Source of the DNA: Thermogemmatispora carboxidivorans
Lineage (GTDB): Bacteria; Chloroflexota; Ktedonobacteria; Ktedonobacterales; Ktedonobacteraceae
NCBI RefSeq assembly: GCF_000702505.1
Contig: NZ_JNIM01000001.1
Span: forward strand, 2,728,001 to 2,792,000
DNA: 64,000 nt
Direction of reading: 5' to 3'
The translations under genes and the position numbers were made by a program. Numbering within the stretch: position 1 is the first letter of the stretch; each line of letters starts with the position of its first letter. Positions 23,890 through 32,707 of the stretch are shown one piece after another. The notes under the pieces were generated by a model. It was not told the DNA's origin. It searched no databases and saw only the letters and a list, made by a program, of their open reading frames with translations.

Positions 23890-25470
23890 TTATGGCTTTC
23901 TCGGTTCAGTCTGAGTTGAGTTGAGACCACCAGACTGGACGGGTAGATCTGCCTGGTCCTGAATTAGACGCGCTACATCCGCAAGCTGAGCCAGCTCGGG
24001 GAAAAGCGGCTGCAGACGACGGTAGAGATCGCGGTAGAGGAAGAAACCCCGACGATAGAGCGCCACCTGCTCGGCGCGGGGCCAGTAGGTCGGCCCCTGA
24101 GCGATGAAGCGCGCGATCTCTTCCCAGCGCTCAAAGAGGCCGGCCCCCATTCCGGCTACGTAGGCTACGCCCAGAGCCGAGGCCGCCTCACCCGCTACCA
24201 CTGTCACTGGCTGACCGACGACATCCGCGGCGATTTGCATCCAGAGAGCGCTCCGACTGCCCCCATCAGCAGCACAGATGCGCCGAATAGGTCGCCCTGC
24301 TTCGCGCAGGAGCTCCAGATGATGGGCAAAGCCATAACAGACCGCTTCCAGCACGGCCCGATAGAGATGGGCACGCCGATGATGGAGCATGACACCGGCG
24401 AAGACGCCACGTGCCGTCGGGTCGAAAATGGGGGTCTTCTCCCCCAGAAAATAGGGCAGCACTAACACGCCATCGGAACCGGCAGGAACGGCAGCCGCCT
24501 CCTGATCTAACTGAGCCAGCGAGCAGCCGGGGGCCAGCTGGGCCGTAAACCATTTCACCAGCGAGCCACTGGCCGCCATGCAGCCATTGATGAGCGTCAG
24601 CCCAGGGATATCGTGATAATCAAAGTAGAAATGGGGATCAGGCTCCGGCTGATCGGAGCAATAGAGAATGTCGCCCGCCCCGCCGAACTTCAACAAGATA
24701 TCGCCCTGCTGAGTCAGACCTGCCGCCAGCGCCGCCGCCACATGGTCGGCGCTTCCAGCCACCACCGGCGTTCCAGCCAGCAGGCCCGTTGTTTCCGCCA
24801 CCGCCGTGCTGACTCCTCCCACGATCTCAGTAGGGGCATGCACCGGCGGCAGCAGGGCGCGCGCGATGCCAGCATGATCCAGATAGGGCTGATGCCACTG
24901 CCGCCGCCGCACATCATAGAGCGCACTCTCCGCGGCCCAGTTCTCTTCGAGCGACAGCTGACCAGTGAGGCGAAACACAATGAAGTCATAGGAGCCGCAA
25001 AGGCAGGCGGTGCGCGCTACCACCTGGGGCTCGTGCTTGAGCAGCCAGCGCCAGCGCGGATCGATGTTTTGCTGGTTGACGACGCCTCCGGTCACCTGGA
25101 AAAACTCGTCCGCATCGACGGCGGCGCGCAACTCCTCGACTTCCAGAGCCGAGCGGGCATCGTTTTGCAGAATAGCCGGGCGCAGCGGGCGCCCGCTCTG
25201 ATCTAGCAGCACCATCGCTGGCACCATGCCCGAGACGCCGATCGCCGCAATCTCGTCGGCAGGGATCTGCCTCAACAGCTCGCGCAGCGCCTCCTGACAG
25301 GTCTGCCACCATTGCTCGGCATCCTCTTCGGCCCAGCCCGGTTGAGGCGAGCGCAGCTCATGCGGGCGCTCAACCTGCGCCACCAGGCCACGCTCACGCT
25401 CGAGAGCGACAGTCTTTAAGGCAGTGGTACCCACGTCCAGCCCCAGCGCGTAGCGCTTCTGAGCGGCCAT
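23890..25470 (-). CDS. FGGY-family carbohydrate kinase (xylulokinase-like)
   Basis: The 526-residue enzyme phosphorylates a sugar or polyol with ATP. The first phosphate loop is seen in ALGLDVGTTALKTVAL at about residues 8-23, with catalytic-region motifs WAEEDAEQWWQ at about 46 and NDARS near 127. The second ATPase-fold half contains ILLKFGGAGDILY and ICAADGGSRSALWMQIAADVVG (phosphate 2 and adenosine motifs), and the GEAASALGVAYVAGMGAG end. FGGY kinases cannot be assigned to one substrate by sequence alone; length and motifs are closest to xylulokinase or related sugar kinases. The gene starts 3 bases after the BtpA-like gene with AGGAGG, so the two are translated together. Confidence 0.92.
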   Translation of the reverse strand: MAAQKRYALGLDVGTTALKTVALERERGLVAQVERPHELRSPQPGWAEEDAEQWWQTCQEALRELLRQIPADEIAAIGVSGMVPAMVLLDQSGRPLRPAILQNDARSALEVEELRAAVDADEFFQVTGGVVNQQNIDPRWRWLLKHEPQVVARTACLCGSYDFIVFRLTGQLSLEENWAAESALYDVRRRQWHQPYLDHAGIARALLPPVHAPTEIVGGVSTAVAETTGLLAGTPVVAGSADHVAAALAAGLTQQGDILLKFGGAGDILYCSDQPEPDPHFYFDYHDIPGLTLINGCMAASGSLVKWFTAQLAPGCSLAQLDQEAAAVPAGSDGVLVLPYFLGEKTPIFDPTARGVFAGVMLHHRRAHLYRAVLEAVCYGFAHHLELLREAGRPIRRICAADGGSRSALWMQIAADVVGQPVTVVAGEAASALGVAYVAGMGAGLFERWEEIARFIAQGPTYWPRAEQVALYRRGFFLYRDLYRRLQPLFPELAQLADVARLIQDQADLPVQSGGLNSTQTEPRKP

Positions 25471-25472
25471 CG

Positions 25473-26309
25473 TCAGGCCTCCTCGCGCGCAGCACGCACC
25501 TCATCCATAAAGCGCCGCACACGCTCGGGATCAACCGGATTCCAGGTGTAGCCGTCGCGCTTGAGACCAGTACCGACGATCACGCCGTCGGCAACCGCCA
25601 GCGTGGCCCGGACAGTCTCGATGCGCACCCCAGTGTTGGCCAGCACCGGGGTGGAAGGAACAGCGGCCTTGGCCTCGCGAATGTGACTGAGATCGGCCTC
25701 AGCCCCAGCCATTGGACCGGAAATCAGAATGGCATCGGCCAGCGAGGAGACGACCACACTCCGCGCCAGCGCTCCAATGGGGCGCGGACTCAGTGGACGG
25801 GCAAACTCCGGCTCGATGTTGAAGAAGAGCCGAATGGTGTCGGCCCCGATCTGCCGGCGATAGTCCAGGGCGGCAGCGGCATCAGGCTGCCAGAGGCCCA
25901 TGTCGCTGTCATAGACGCCGGTAAAGACCTCGCGCACGAAACTGGCCCGTACCGCCTGGGCTACCGCCAGCGCCGCCAGCGGGTCCCAGAGCAGGTCAAC
26001 CCCATAAGGCAAGCTCAGATAGGGACGCAGCTCGCCAATGGCGGCAGCCATCGCCGCTACCTGAGCGCGATCGATTTGGAGGGCATAGGGGCGATCGCCT
26101 TCATTGCAGAAGAGCAGCCCGTCTACCCCCCCCTCCTGGAGAACTTCCAAATCACGCCGGAGGGCGTCGAGAATGGCCGCCATTCCAGCGCGACTGTCAT
26201 AGAGCGGTCGCCCCGGTAAGGGCGGCAAATGCATCATGGCGATTACCGGACGCGAGCGTCCGAAGAGCTGTTCTAGCACAGAACCCGACCCTGCTGCTCT
26301 CTCTGACAT
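25473..26309 (-). CDS. BtpA/SgcQ family TIM-barrel protein
   Basis: The 278-residue protein belongs to the BtpA family, named after a cyanobacterial photosystem I assembly factor and including SgcQ of sugar operons. Its hallmark start is VIAMMHLPPLPGRPLYD at about residues 20-36, followed by GGVDGLLFCNEGDRP and the end-of-barrel segments TPVLANTGVRIETV and DGVIVGTGLKRDG. The start at 26309 is chosen because AGGAAAG lies about 8 bases upstream, although the frame is open to 26417. In non-photosynthetic bacteria, relatives sit in carbohydrate operons, as here next to an FGGY kinase; an aldolase- or isomerase-like step on a phosphorylated sugar is a plausible role but not shown. Confidence 0.87.
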   Translation of the reverse strand: MSERAAGSGSVLEQLFGRSRPVIAMMHLPPLPGRPLYDSRAGMAAILDALRRDLEVLQEGGVDGLLFCNEGDRPYALQIDRAQVAAMAAAIGELRPYLSLPYGVDLLWDPLAALAVAQAVRASFVREVFTGVYDSDMGLWQPDAAAALDYRRQIGADTIRLFFNIEPEFARPLSPRPIGALARSVVVSSLADAILISGPMAGAEADLSHIREAKAAVPSTPVLANTGVRIETVRATLAVADGVIVGTGLKRDGYTWNPVDPERVRRFMDEVRAAREEA

Positions 26310-26566
26310 CTTCTTCTTTCCTCCCTGAGAGCGACTCACCACACAAGTACATAGGCAACAGACACCTGGCCAAATGTCCTCGCGATTAGCCTGAGCCTCC
26401 GGCCCTGGTCCAGGCAAAGGGCCGGACCCATAAGACTCATGCGCAGGGCGAGACCCAGCCTCTTGAGGAGAGCCGGGGACGGCGCGGGACAGATCTATCG
26501 CCCTCTGCCTGGTTGGGCAGGGACTGCTCTGCTCTCTCCACGCGCGCCCCGCTCCTTCTCCTGCCC

Positions 26567-28144
26567 TTACTCAGGCGGGATCTCACGGAAGGCCGCGCTG
26601 AGCTGAATGCCCTGGCGCTGGCGGATCAACCGTACGATCAGATAGTAGATCAGGCCCAGCACCGGGACAGCGAAGGCCTCCGCCATTGAGAGCGGCGAGA
26701 CCTTGCCAAAGGCAGTCGTCGCAAAGGTGACATAGAGGACAAAGGCCCAGCTCAAGAGCATCACGACGCCGACCAGCGTCAGTACGGGGACACCAAACAA
26801 GCGAACCCGTACCATTGCTGGCGCCTCCTCAAAGAGAGACGGGCGCGTGAAGGGCATCAGGATCGCTGCCAGGGCCACAGCAATAAAGGCCAGCGCCATG
26901 ACCGCAATCACATTGATCAGGAGGGCGCTCAGGCCCTGATAAATGTTGAGGTAATTGAGCAGCTCGATCCAGAGGGCAATCACCACGGTGGCAATCACCG
27001 GCGTGTGCAGGCGCTCACTTACTTCTGCCACTCCCGCCGGCGCCAGGCGATCAAAGGACCAGGCGAAGAGGTTGCGCGTGGCGATCATAAAGCCGGTCGG
27101 CGTCCACCAGAGGACCGAGAGCACAAAGCAGGCCGTCACAAATACCTGCAGGACAGTGGGCAGCGACAGGAACTTGACCAGCGATGGCAAGTACGGAGCA
27201 AATGACAAGGGCGAGGGCGAGACGTTGAAGCCCAGATAGACCAGCGAACTGAATTCCGCGCCATAGGTGCGATAGATCAGAGCGCTCCCTAAGACGTAGA
27301 GCAGGGCACTGATGAGCAAGGCCCCCAGAATAGAGAAGGTCGCGGTCCGCCGCACATTCTTGATCTCGCCCGCAAAGTAGCCGGTCCACTGGAATCCCGT
27401 GAAGACCTGGAAGGCGTAGATCATGGCGAAGATCGTGCCGGCCCAATCCAGACCTGCGCCCGATGAGAAACCAGCCTTCGCCACCGCGCTGACCACACCG
27501 GAAAGGGTGGTGCCGCTGTGGGCGTTAAAATTGCTGACAAACGCGCTGTGATCGGTCATCGCCAGACCAATCAGCCAGACCAGCATACCCAGCCAGACCA
27601 CGACAAACATCACCAGCATATAGCGCGCCACCCGCCGGGCTCCCAACACCATCAGGCCAGCAAAAACCACGGTGAGCACAGTCGCGATCAGAAATTGCGT
27701 GAGCTGGTCGGGGGCCCAGGTAAAACCGGCTACAAAGCCCAGGCTGGGACCCAACAGTGTCAGCATGGTCGTGAAGTTAAAGGAAATCCAGGTCGTGAAG
27801 ACAAAGGTCAGCGTCAGATTGGTCAGGAAACCAATTCCTGGCCCCAGCACCCGGCTGACCCAGACATAGTCACCGCCGGAGCGCGGCATCGCTACCGTGA
27901 AATAGAGGTAGACCATGCCAAAGCAGAAGACTAGCGGCAGCGAGAGCAGAAAGGAGATCAGGACATTCGCGCCAGGCCAGAAGGTGGGCGCAAATGAGAA
28001 GACCTGCGTGATCCCCACCGGAATGAGGACAGCGGAAAAGACCAGGTTGAAGGCGTCAAACGGCGACAGCTCGCGCACCAGACCGGTAGCATTGCGCACA
28101 AAATGCGTCGTGGTGCCTGCTGCTCCCTTGCTGACGGTAGACAT
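26567..28144 (-). CDS. APC-superfamily permease
   Basis: This 525-residue inner-membrane protein has about twelve hydrophobic segments and the APC transporter signature. Early helices contain FDAFNLVFSAVLIPVGI, then the conserved PRSGGDYVWVSRVLGP loop at about residues 83-98. AMIYAFQVFTGFQW marks the middle. Such carriers import amino acids, amines or related organic cations and acids. The start at 28144 has GGAGGGAGG upstream; the frame is open to 28231. It is the first structural gene after lacI and is followed by BtpA-like, kinase and SDR genes. That is an unusual partner set, because APC carriers seldom serve sugar kinases. Confidence 0.9.
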   Translation of the reverse strand: MSTVSKGAAGTTTHFVRNATGLVRELSPFDAFNLVFSAVLIPVGITQVFSFAPTFWPGANVLISFLLSLPLVFCFGMVYLYFTVAMPRSGGDYVWVSRVLGPGIGFLTNLTLTFVFTTWISFNFTTMLTLLGPSLGFVAGFTWAPDQLTQFLIATVLTVVFAGLMVLGARRVARYMLVMFVVVWLGMLVWLIGLAMTDHSAFVSNFNAHSGTTLSGVVSAVAKAGFSSGAGLDWAGTIFAMIYAFQVFTGFQWTGYFAGEIKNVRRTATFSILGALLISALLYVLGSALIYRTYGAEFSSLVYLGFNVSPSPLSFAPYLPSLVKFLSLPTVLQVFVTACFVLSVLWWTPTGFMIATRNLFAWSFDRLAPAGVAEVSERLHTPVIATVVIALWIELLNYLNIYQGLSALLINVIAVMALAFIAVALAAILMPFTRPSLFEEAPAMVRVRLFGVPVLTLVGVVMLLSWAFVLYVTFATTAFGKVSPLSMAEAFAVPVLGLIYYLIVRLIRQRQGIQLSAAFREIPPE

Positions 28145-28267
28145 CAGATCCTCCCTCCAGATGCAGGGGAATGCAAACAGCGGACAACAGCGGTCGGCTG
28201 CGCCGACCACGATAGCTGTCCCTCCCGGCAAAAGCAGCTCACCGTGGGAGAGAATCAGGTCACAATG

Positions 28268-28287
28268 ATGTCCAGAGATCAGGACAT
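28268..28287 (-). promoter_or_regulatory. Short inverted repeat between lacI and the permease
   Basis: ATGTCC (28268-28273) and GGACAT (28282-28287) form a dyad with an 8-base centre, about 125 bases upstream of the permease start codon. It differs from the AAAACGTTTT operator at the lacI promoter, so it would need another regulator or be an RNA feature. No clear promoter was found next to it. Confidence 0.25.
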
Positions 28288-28393
28288 ATGACTGGCCTGA
28301 CAGGCAAGGAAAGGAAGAAAAAAGATTGTAGCGCTGCTCCCACCTCCTGAGACGAAAGCGATCGTATGGGCAAGCGGCACTGGATGAAAGTCG

Positions 28394-29476
28394 CTAGTTT
28401 CGCGGCGGTGGCGCCACCGATTCGCGTACCACGAGCGTGACCGGCAGAACCACATGGGGGATCACCGGCGCAGCATCCGCGTAGGGCTGATGCTCTTGAG
28501 CGGCGCGCTCGCGGTCACGATGGTTCTCATGAGCCTCGATGCGCTGGAGCAGCAGCTCCACGGCAGCGGTGGCTACCCGCGTCGATGGCTGTTGGACCGT
28601 GGTGAGCGATGGCGTGATCATCGCCGTGAACTCAACGCCATCGAAGCCAGTAAGCGAGCAGTCGCGCGGCACGTGTAGCTGTAGCTCACGCAAGGCGCGC
28701 AGCGCTCCCAAAGCGATCATATCGTTGGCAGCCACGACCGCAGTCGGACGCTCGTCCCCCACGGCGGCAAAGACCCCCTCACGCGCACAGGCATGGATGA
28801 TCTCGTAGCCGTGGCTGGCGCGATACTCGCCAAAGCGCAGGAGCAGGTTCACGGACGCCCTCCCGCCTTCGGCCAGGCCAGCGCGGAGACCATTCAGGCG
28901 ATCCGTCACCGTGGGCAGACCCTCCGGCCCTCCGATAAAGAGGAGCGAGCGGTGCCCCAACTGTGCAAGCAGTCGCCCAAGCTGGCGCCCCCCATCAAAG
29001 TTGTCCACAAAGACGCCCGGCAGATTATCGATACGCTCGTCAACCACCACTACGGGCACCCCGGCAGCTACCGCCTCCAGCAGCGCCCGATTGGGAACGC
29101 GCGTCCCGGGGAAATAGAGCAGGCCGTCAACCTGACGACTGAGCAGCATCGAAAGATAGTCGGCCTCGCGCTTCGGATCAAGATTCGTGTTGCAGAGAAT
29201 GACACTATAGCCCCGGTCGTGCGCTGCGATCTCCATCGCCTCAGCCATGCTGCCAAAGAAGGGGTTGGCCAGGTCCGGCACCAGCAGCCCCAGCGAACGG
29301 CTGCTTTTGCTCACCAGGCCCTGGGCCAGCCGATTCGGACGATAGCCGAGACGCTCGATGGCTTCCATTACCCGCAAGCGCGTGGGTTCGCTGATCGGTC
29401 GCCGTCCTGAGAGCACATGCGATACCGTGCTCACCGAGACTCCAGCCGCCCGCGCAACATCTTTGATAGTGGTCAT
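28394..29476 (-). CDS. LacI-family transcriptional regulator
   Basis: The 360-residue repressor has an N-terminal LacI helix-turn-helix (TIKDVARAAGVSVSTVSHVL, residues 3-22) and a hinge helix region (PNRLAQGLVSKSS). A periplasmic-binding-protein-like ligand domain covers about 60-340, with SLGLLVPDLANPFF at its start and TVQQPSTRVATAAVELLL near its end. Members bind sugars or purines and release or gain DNA affinity. Two matching AAAACGTTTT operators lie in its own promoter just upstream. It precedes the permease, BtpA-like, kinase and SDR genes on the same strand, so it probably controls them as well as itself. Confidence 0.95.
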   Translation of the reverse strand: MTTIKDVARAAGVSVSTVSHVLSGRRPISEPTRLRVMEAIERLGYRPNRLAQGLVSKSSRSLGLLVPDLANPFFGSMAEAMEIAAHDRGYSVILCNTNLDPKREADYLSMLLSRQVDGLLYFPGTRVPNRALLEAVAAGVPVVVVDERIDNLPGVFVDNFDGGRQLGRLLAQLGHRSLLFIGGPEGLPTVTDRLNGLRAGLAEGGRASVNLLLRFGEYRASHGYEIIHACAREGVFAAVGDERPTAVVAANDMIALGALRALRELQLHVPRDCSLTGFDGVEFTAMITPSLTTVQQPSTRVATAAVELLLQRIEAHENHRDRERAAQEHQPYADAAPVIPHVVLPVTLVVRESVAPPPRN

Positions 29477-29506
29477 CCCTGCTCCGCTTCGGCCCTTTCA
29501 CCTGGT

Positions 29507-29565
29507 AATCAAAACGTTTTGATTTTGATATGGGGAAGTATAAGGGAAAACGTTTTGATTGTCAA
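29507..29565 (-). promoter_or_regulatory. lacI promoter with two AAAACGTTTT operators
   Basis: On the minus strand, TTGACA (29565-29560) and TATACT (29542-29537) are separated by exactly 17 bases, a textbook sigma-70-type promoter. One operator (core AAAACGTTTT, 29547-29556) fills the spacer between the hexamers. The second is a perfect 18-bp palindrome AATCAAAACGTTTTGATT at 29507-29524, just after the expected start of transcription. The centres are 36 bases apart. Occupancy by LacI would block polymerase directly. The gap between this promoter and the stop of the upstream gene contains no other gene. Confidence 0.92.
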
Positions 29566-29708
29566 GGGTCGGCCCTCCGGTCGCCGCCCTGTCGCCCGCT
29601 GCTGGGCACGAGCACAGGAAAGAGTGGGACAGCGGGCGAGAGCGGCAGCAAGCCAGAGGGATCTTTGAGGGCCAAAGCACCAGGCCATCAGGTCATGAGC
29701 GCTCAGGA

Positions 29709-31001
29709 TCAGGGAGCGGCCTCAAAGCTCTGCTCGATCAGTTGACGCAGCTCCTCGGCTCCTACAGCGCGCGGACTGTTCACGAGCAGGCGCTGCTGCT
29801 TGAGTGCGCCCTCGACGAGGGCTGGCACCTCTTCACCTGTATAGCCGAGCGCTCCCAGGTTGCTGGGGACCCCCGTATCGCGCATGAGGGTCAGCAAGGT
29901 CTGTGGCAGGATCTCCCGTCGCTGCGCCTCATTCAGGCCACTGACCTGGGCTCCGAGCAACTGGGCCGCTCGCAGATGACGCTCCGGGTCAGCGGGATAG
30001 GTCCAGCGGAAGGTTGCCGGCGCGGTGACGATCACTGAGAGGCCATGCGGGATGAGCGGCTCTTCGTGCGGATAGTCGGGCGGCGAGAAGCGCTTGACCA
30101 TGCCGGCGATGGGATAGGCGAGGGCATGCGGAATATGGACGCCGGCGTTGCCAAAGCCGATGCCGGCATAGGTAGCTGCCAGCGCCAGATAGGTGCGGGC
30201 CTCTACGTCCATGCCGTTGAGGACGGCTCTGCGCAGGTAGTGCCCGAGATATTCCAGGGCCTTCTCGCACCAGAGATCGCTGATGGGATTGCTCCCGACA
30301 TAGACCGGGCGCTCCTCCGGCTTGTGGCGCGGGCGGGCCTGGTAGGGCCGGCTGGTGTAGGACTCCAGTGCGTGGGTGAGGACATCGAAGCCAGGGTAGG
30401 CCGTCGCCATAGGTGGCAGGGTGACTGTGTTGAGGGGGTCGATAATGGCGAACGTGGGGCGTAGAAAGGGGTGGGAGATGCCGGTTTTGACTTTGAGCGC
30501 GAGGATGTCTAGAATAGCTACCGCCGTTGTTTCGCTGCCTGTGCCGGCGGTTGTCGGGATGGCGATGAGCGGCTTGAGCGGTCCGGGGACGGGCTGCCCT
30601 TTGCCGATGGGCTTATTGACGTAGTCCATGAGCGGCGCCGGGTAGGTGGCATAGAGGCGCGCCCACTTGGCAGTATCGATGCTGCTGCCTCCGCCAATGG
30701 CGATCATCCCATCGTAGTTGCGGCCCTCGATGAAACGGGCGATCTCCTCAAACGAGCGATCCGTCGGTTCGACGTGGACATCATCGTAGATGTCTGCCTG
30801 GAGGCCCGCCTCGGTGAGCAGACGGCGCACGCGCTCGGGCAGGCCGAGCTGCATGAGACCGCGGTCGGTGACGATCAAGGCCCGTTGGATACCCAGCCGT
30901 TTGGCGTCATAGGCCACTTCGGCAGTTGCTCCTATGCCAAACTTGATGGGAGTCATCTCCATGACAAAGACGGTTTCGTTCGGAACGTCGAGGCACCCCA
31001 T
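29709..31001 (-). CDS. Iron-type alcohol dehydrogenase, hydroxyacid-oxoacid transhydrogenase-like
   Basis: The 430-residue enzyme is a group III (iron-activated) alcohol dehydrogenase. The NAD-binding GGGSSIDTAKWARL at about residue 105, IPTTAGTGSETT near 150, and metal ligands in FDVLTHALESYTS and VHIPHALAYPIAG are visible. The sequence around PHGLSVIVTAPATF and the overall length fit the hydroxyacid-oxoacid transhydrogenase (ADHFE1/HOT) branch, which couples oxidation of 4-hydroxybutyrate-type hydroxy acids to 2-oxoglutarate. The gene starts 6 bases after the acyl-CoA ligase, making it the last gene of the catabolic operon. Substrate is not assigned. Confidence 0.88.
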   Translation of the reverse strand: MGCLDVPNETVFVMEMTPIKFGIGATAEVAYDAKRLGIQRALIVTDRGLMQLGLPERVRRLLTEAGLQADIYDDVHVEPTDRSFEEIARFIEGRNYDGMIAIGGGSSIDTAKWARLYATYPAPLMDYVNKPIGKGQPVPGPLKPLIAIPTTAGTGSETTAVAILDILALKVKTGISHPFLRPTFAIIDPLNTVTLPPMATAYPGFDVLTHALESYTSRPYQARPRHKPEERPVYVGSNPISDLWCEKALEYLGHYLRRAVLNGMDVEARTYLALAATYAGIGFGNAGVHIPHALAYPIAGMVKRFSPPDYPHEEPLIPHGLSVIVTAPATFRWTYPADPERHLRAAQLLGAQVSGLNEAQRREILPQTLLTLMRDTGVPSNLGALGYTGEEVPALVEGALKQQRLLVNSPRAVGAEELRQLIEQSFEAAP

Positions 31002-31007
31002 GATGGT

Positions 31008-32627
31008 TCATCTCCCTCGCAGTAGCTGCTTCATGACCTTCCCGCCAGGATTGCGCGGCAGCTCGTCCCGTACTTCGATCAGTGCTGGCACTTTAAACGA
31101 GGCCAGGCGCTGCGCCGCGAAGGCCCGCAGCTCTTCGGTATCCAGCACCTGACCTGGACGCGGCACCACTACCGCCTTGACGATTTCTCCGTAGAAGGGG
31201 TCTGCCTGCCCAACGACGGCTACCTCCAGCACGGCGGGATGGCCATACAGAACGTTTTCGACTTCGGCGCAGTAGATTTTCTCCCCTGCTCTGTTAATCA
31301 TATCCTTTTTGCGGTCCACAATGTGCACGAAACCATCCTCGTCAAGGCGGGCCATGTCGCCCGTCAGAAACCAGCCGCCGTCGAGAAAGGCCGCCTGCGT
31401 CGCCTCGGGATTGCGCCAGTACTCTTTGAAGACCATAGGGCCGCGAATGGCCAGCTCGCCCACCGTCCCGGGCGGCACTGGCTGATGATGATCGTCAACG
31501 ACCTGCAGCTCGCTGACCGGCAGCGGCAACCCCGCCGAGCCGGGTCGCTCTTGCTTGTAGCGGTCCGGCAGGCAGGTCGCAGGCGAGGTGGTCTCGGTCA
31601 GGCCGTAGAAGTTGAAGAACCGCACCTGCGGGGCTTGCTGCGTCCAGCTCCGCACGACATCTGGTGGCAAAGGGGCCCCACCCGAGGCCGCCAGGCGCAG
31701 CGATGAGCTGTCGCGCTGCTGAAAATCGCCGTGATTCATGAGCATGATGTACATCGTGGGCACGCCGAAAAAGTGGGTCACGCGCTCGCGCTCGATCAGC
31801 TCTAGCGCCGGACCGGGTCGGAAAGGCAGGCGCTGCAGGACCAGGGTGCCGCCCTGGTAGAGAAACTGGGCGCACTGGGCCGCCAGCCCGGTAATATGGA
31901 AGATGGGAACGCCGAGCAGAGTGACGTCGTCAGCGCTCAGTCCTTTGACCAGCTCGTAGTTGAGGAGGGTGTGGATGAGGTTAAAGTGGGTGCAGATGAC
32001 GCCCTTGGGCAAGCCGGTGGTGCCCGAGGTATAGCAGAGGTAGAGCGGGCTGTCTTCGTCGATCTCGACCGGCCTCGGGTGACCGCCACGCAGCAGGTCG
32101 CGCCAGGGGCGAGTTCTCGCCTGCCCCTGAGCCTGCCCGCTGCCAATCACAAAGACGCCCTGGAGTTCCTTCAAGGCAGCTGGCTCCGGAGCCAGCTGCT
32201 CCCAGTGCTCTGTTGTCGTAATCAGCACCCGGCTGCCAGAGTGCGCCAGCAAAGCACCCAGCTCCGGCCCACGCAGGCGCGTATTGAGCGGTACCAGCAC
32301 ACCCCCCAGCAACGAGCAGCCGACGGCAGCAATGACGAACTCGGGGAGGTTGCCGGTAAGTACCGCCAGACGCTCGCCGACGTCGAAGGCGTAATCTTCT
32401 TGCAGAACTGCCGCCAGCGAACAGGCCTCTTCCCAGAGCTGACGATAGCTCCAGCGCTGGCCCTCGAAGATCAGCGCCGTTTTTGTTGGGAAGGTCTCCA
32501 CCGAGCGACGCAGCACCTCGTTGAAATGCCGTGGGCGACGAGCATAGGTCAGGACCGCTCTGCCGTAATGGGTCTCGCGCGTGCGCTCTGGAAGAGGTTC
32601 AGACGCAACTGACGGCTTCGGCCTCAT
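31008..32627 (-). CDS. AMP-binding acyl-CoA ligase
   Basis: The 539-residue adenylating enzyme activates a carboxylic acid to its CoA thioester through an acyl-AMP. The phosphate-binding loop is seen as LCYTSGTTGLPKGVI at about residue 195, FNFYGLTETTSPAT at about residue 340, and LTGDMARLDEDGFVHIVDRKKD at about 420. The C-terminal lysine motif is NPGGKVMKQLL. The length is normal for this family. It sits between a cyclase-family hydrolase and an iron-type alcohol dehydrogenase in a seven-gene operon with a molybdenum hydroxylase. The acid it activates is probably produced by ring or side-chain oxidation; medium-chain and aromatic acids are both possible. Confidence 0.93.
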   Translation of the reverse strand: MRPKPSVASEPLPERTRETHYGRAVLTYARRPRHFNEVLRRSVETFPTKTALIFEGQRWSYRQLWEEACSLAAVLQEDYAFDVGERLAVLTGNLPEFVIAAVGCSLLGGVLVPLNTRLRGPELGALLAHSGSRVLITTTEHWEQLAPEPAALKELQGVFVIGSGQAQGQARTRPWRDLLRGGHPRPVEIDEDSPLYLCYTSGTTGLPKGVICTHFNLIHTLLNYELVKGLSADDVTLLGVPIFHITGLAAQCAQFLYQGGTLVLQRLPFRPGPALELIERERVTHFFGVPTMYIMLMNHGDFQQRDSSSLRLAASGGAPLPPDVVRSWTQQAPQVRFFNFYGLTETTSPATCLPDRYKQERPGSAGLPLPVSELQVVDDHHQPVPPGTVGELAIRGPMVFKEYWRNPEATQAAFLDGGWFLTGDMARLDEDGFVHIVDRKKDMINRAGEKIYCAEVENVLYGHPAVLEVAVVGQADPFYGEIVKAVVVPRPGQVLDTEELRAFAAQRLASFKVPALIEVRDELPRNPGGKVMKQLLRGR

Positions 32628-32707
32628 CTTTCCTCACTACTCCTTTCCTTCCTTGGTGATTCAGCCATCTCCCTTCTCTGGCCTTGGGCCTCGTTCCGGG
32701 CGGCATT

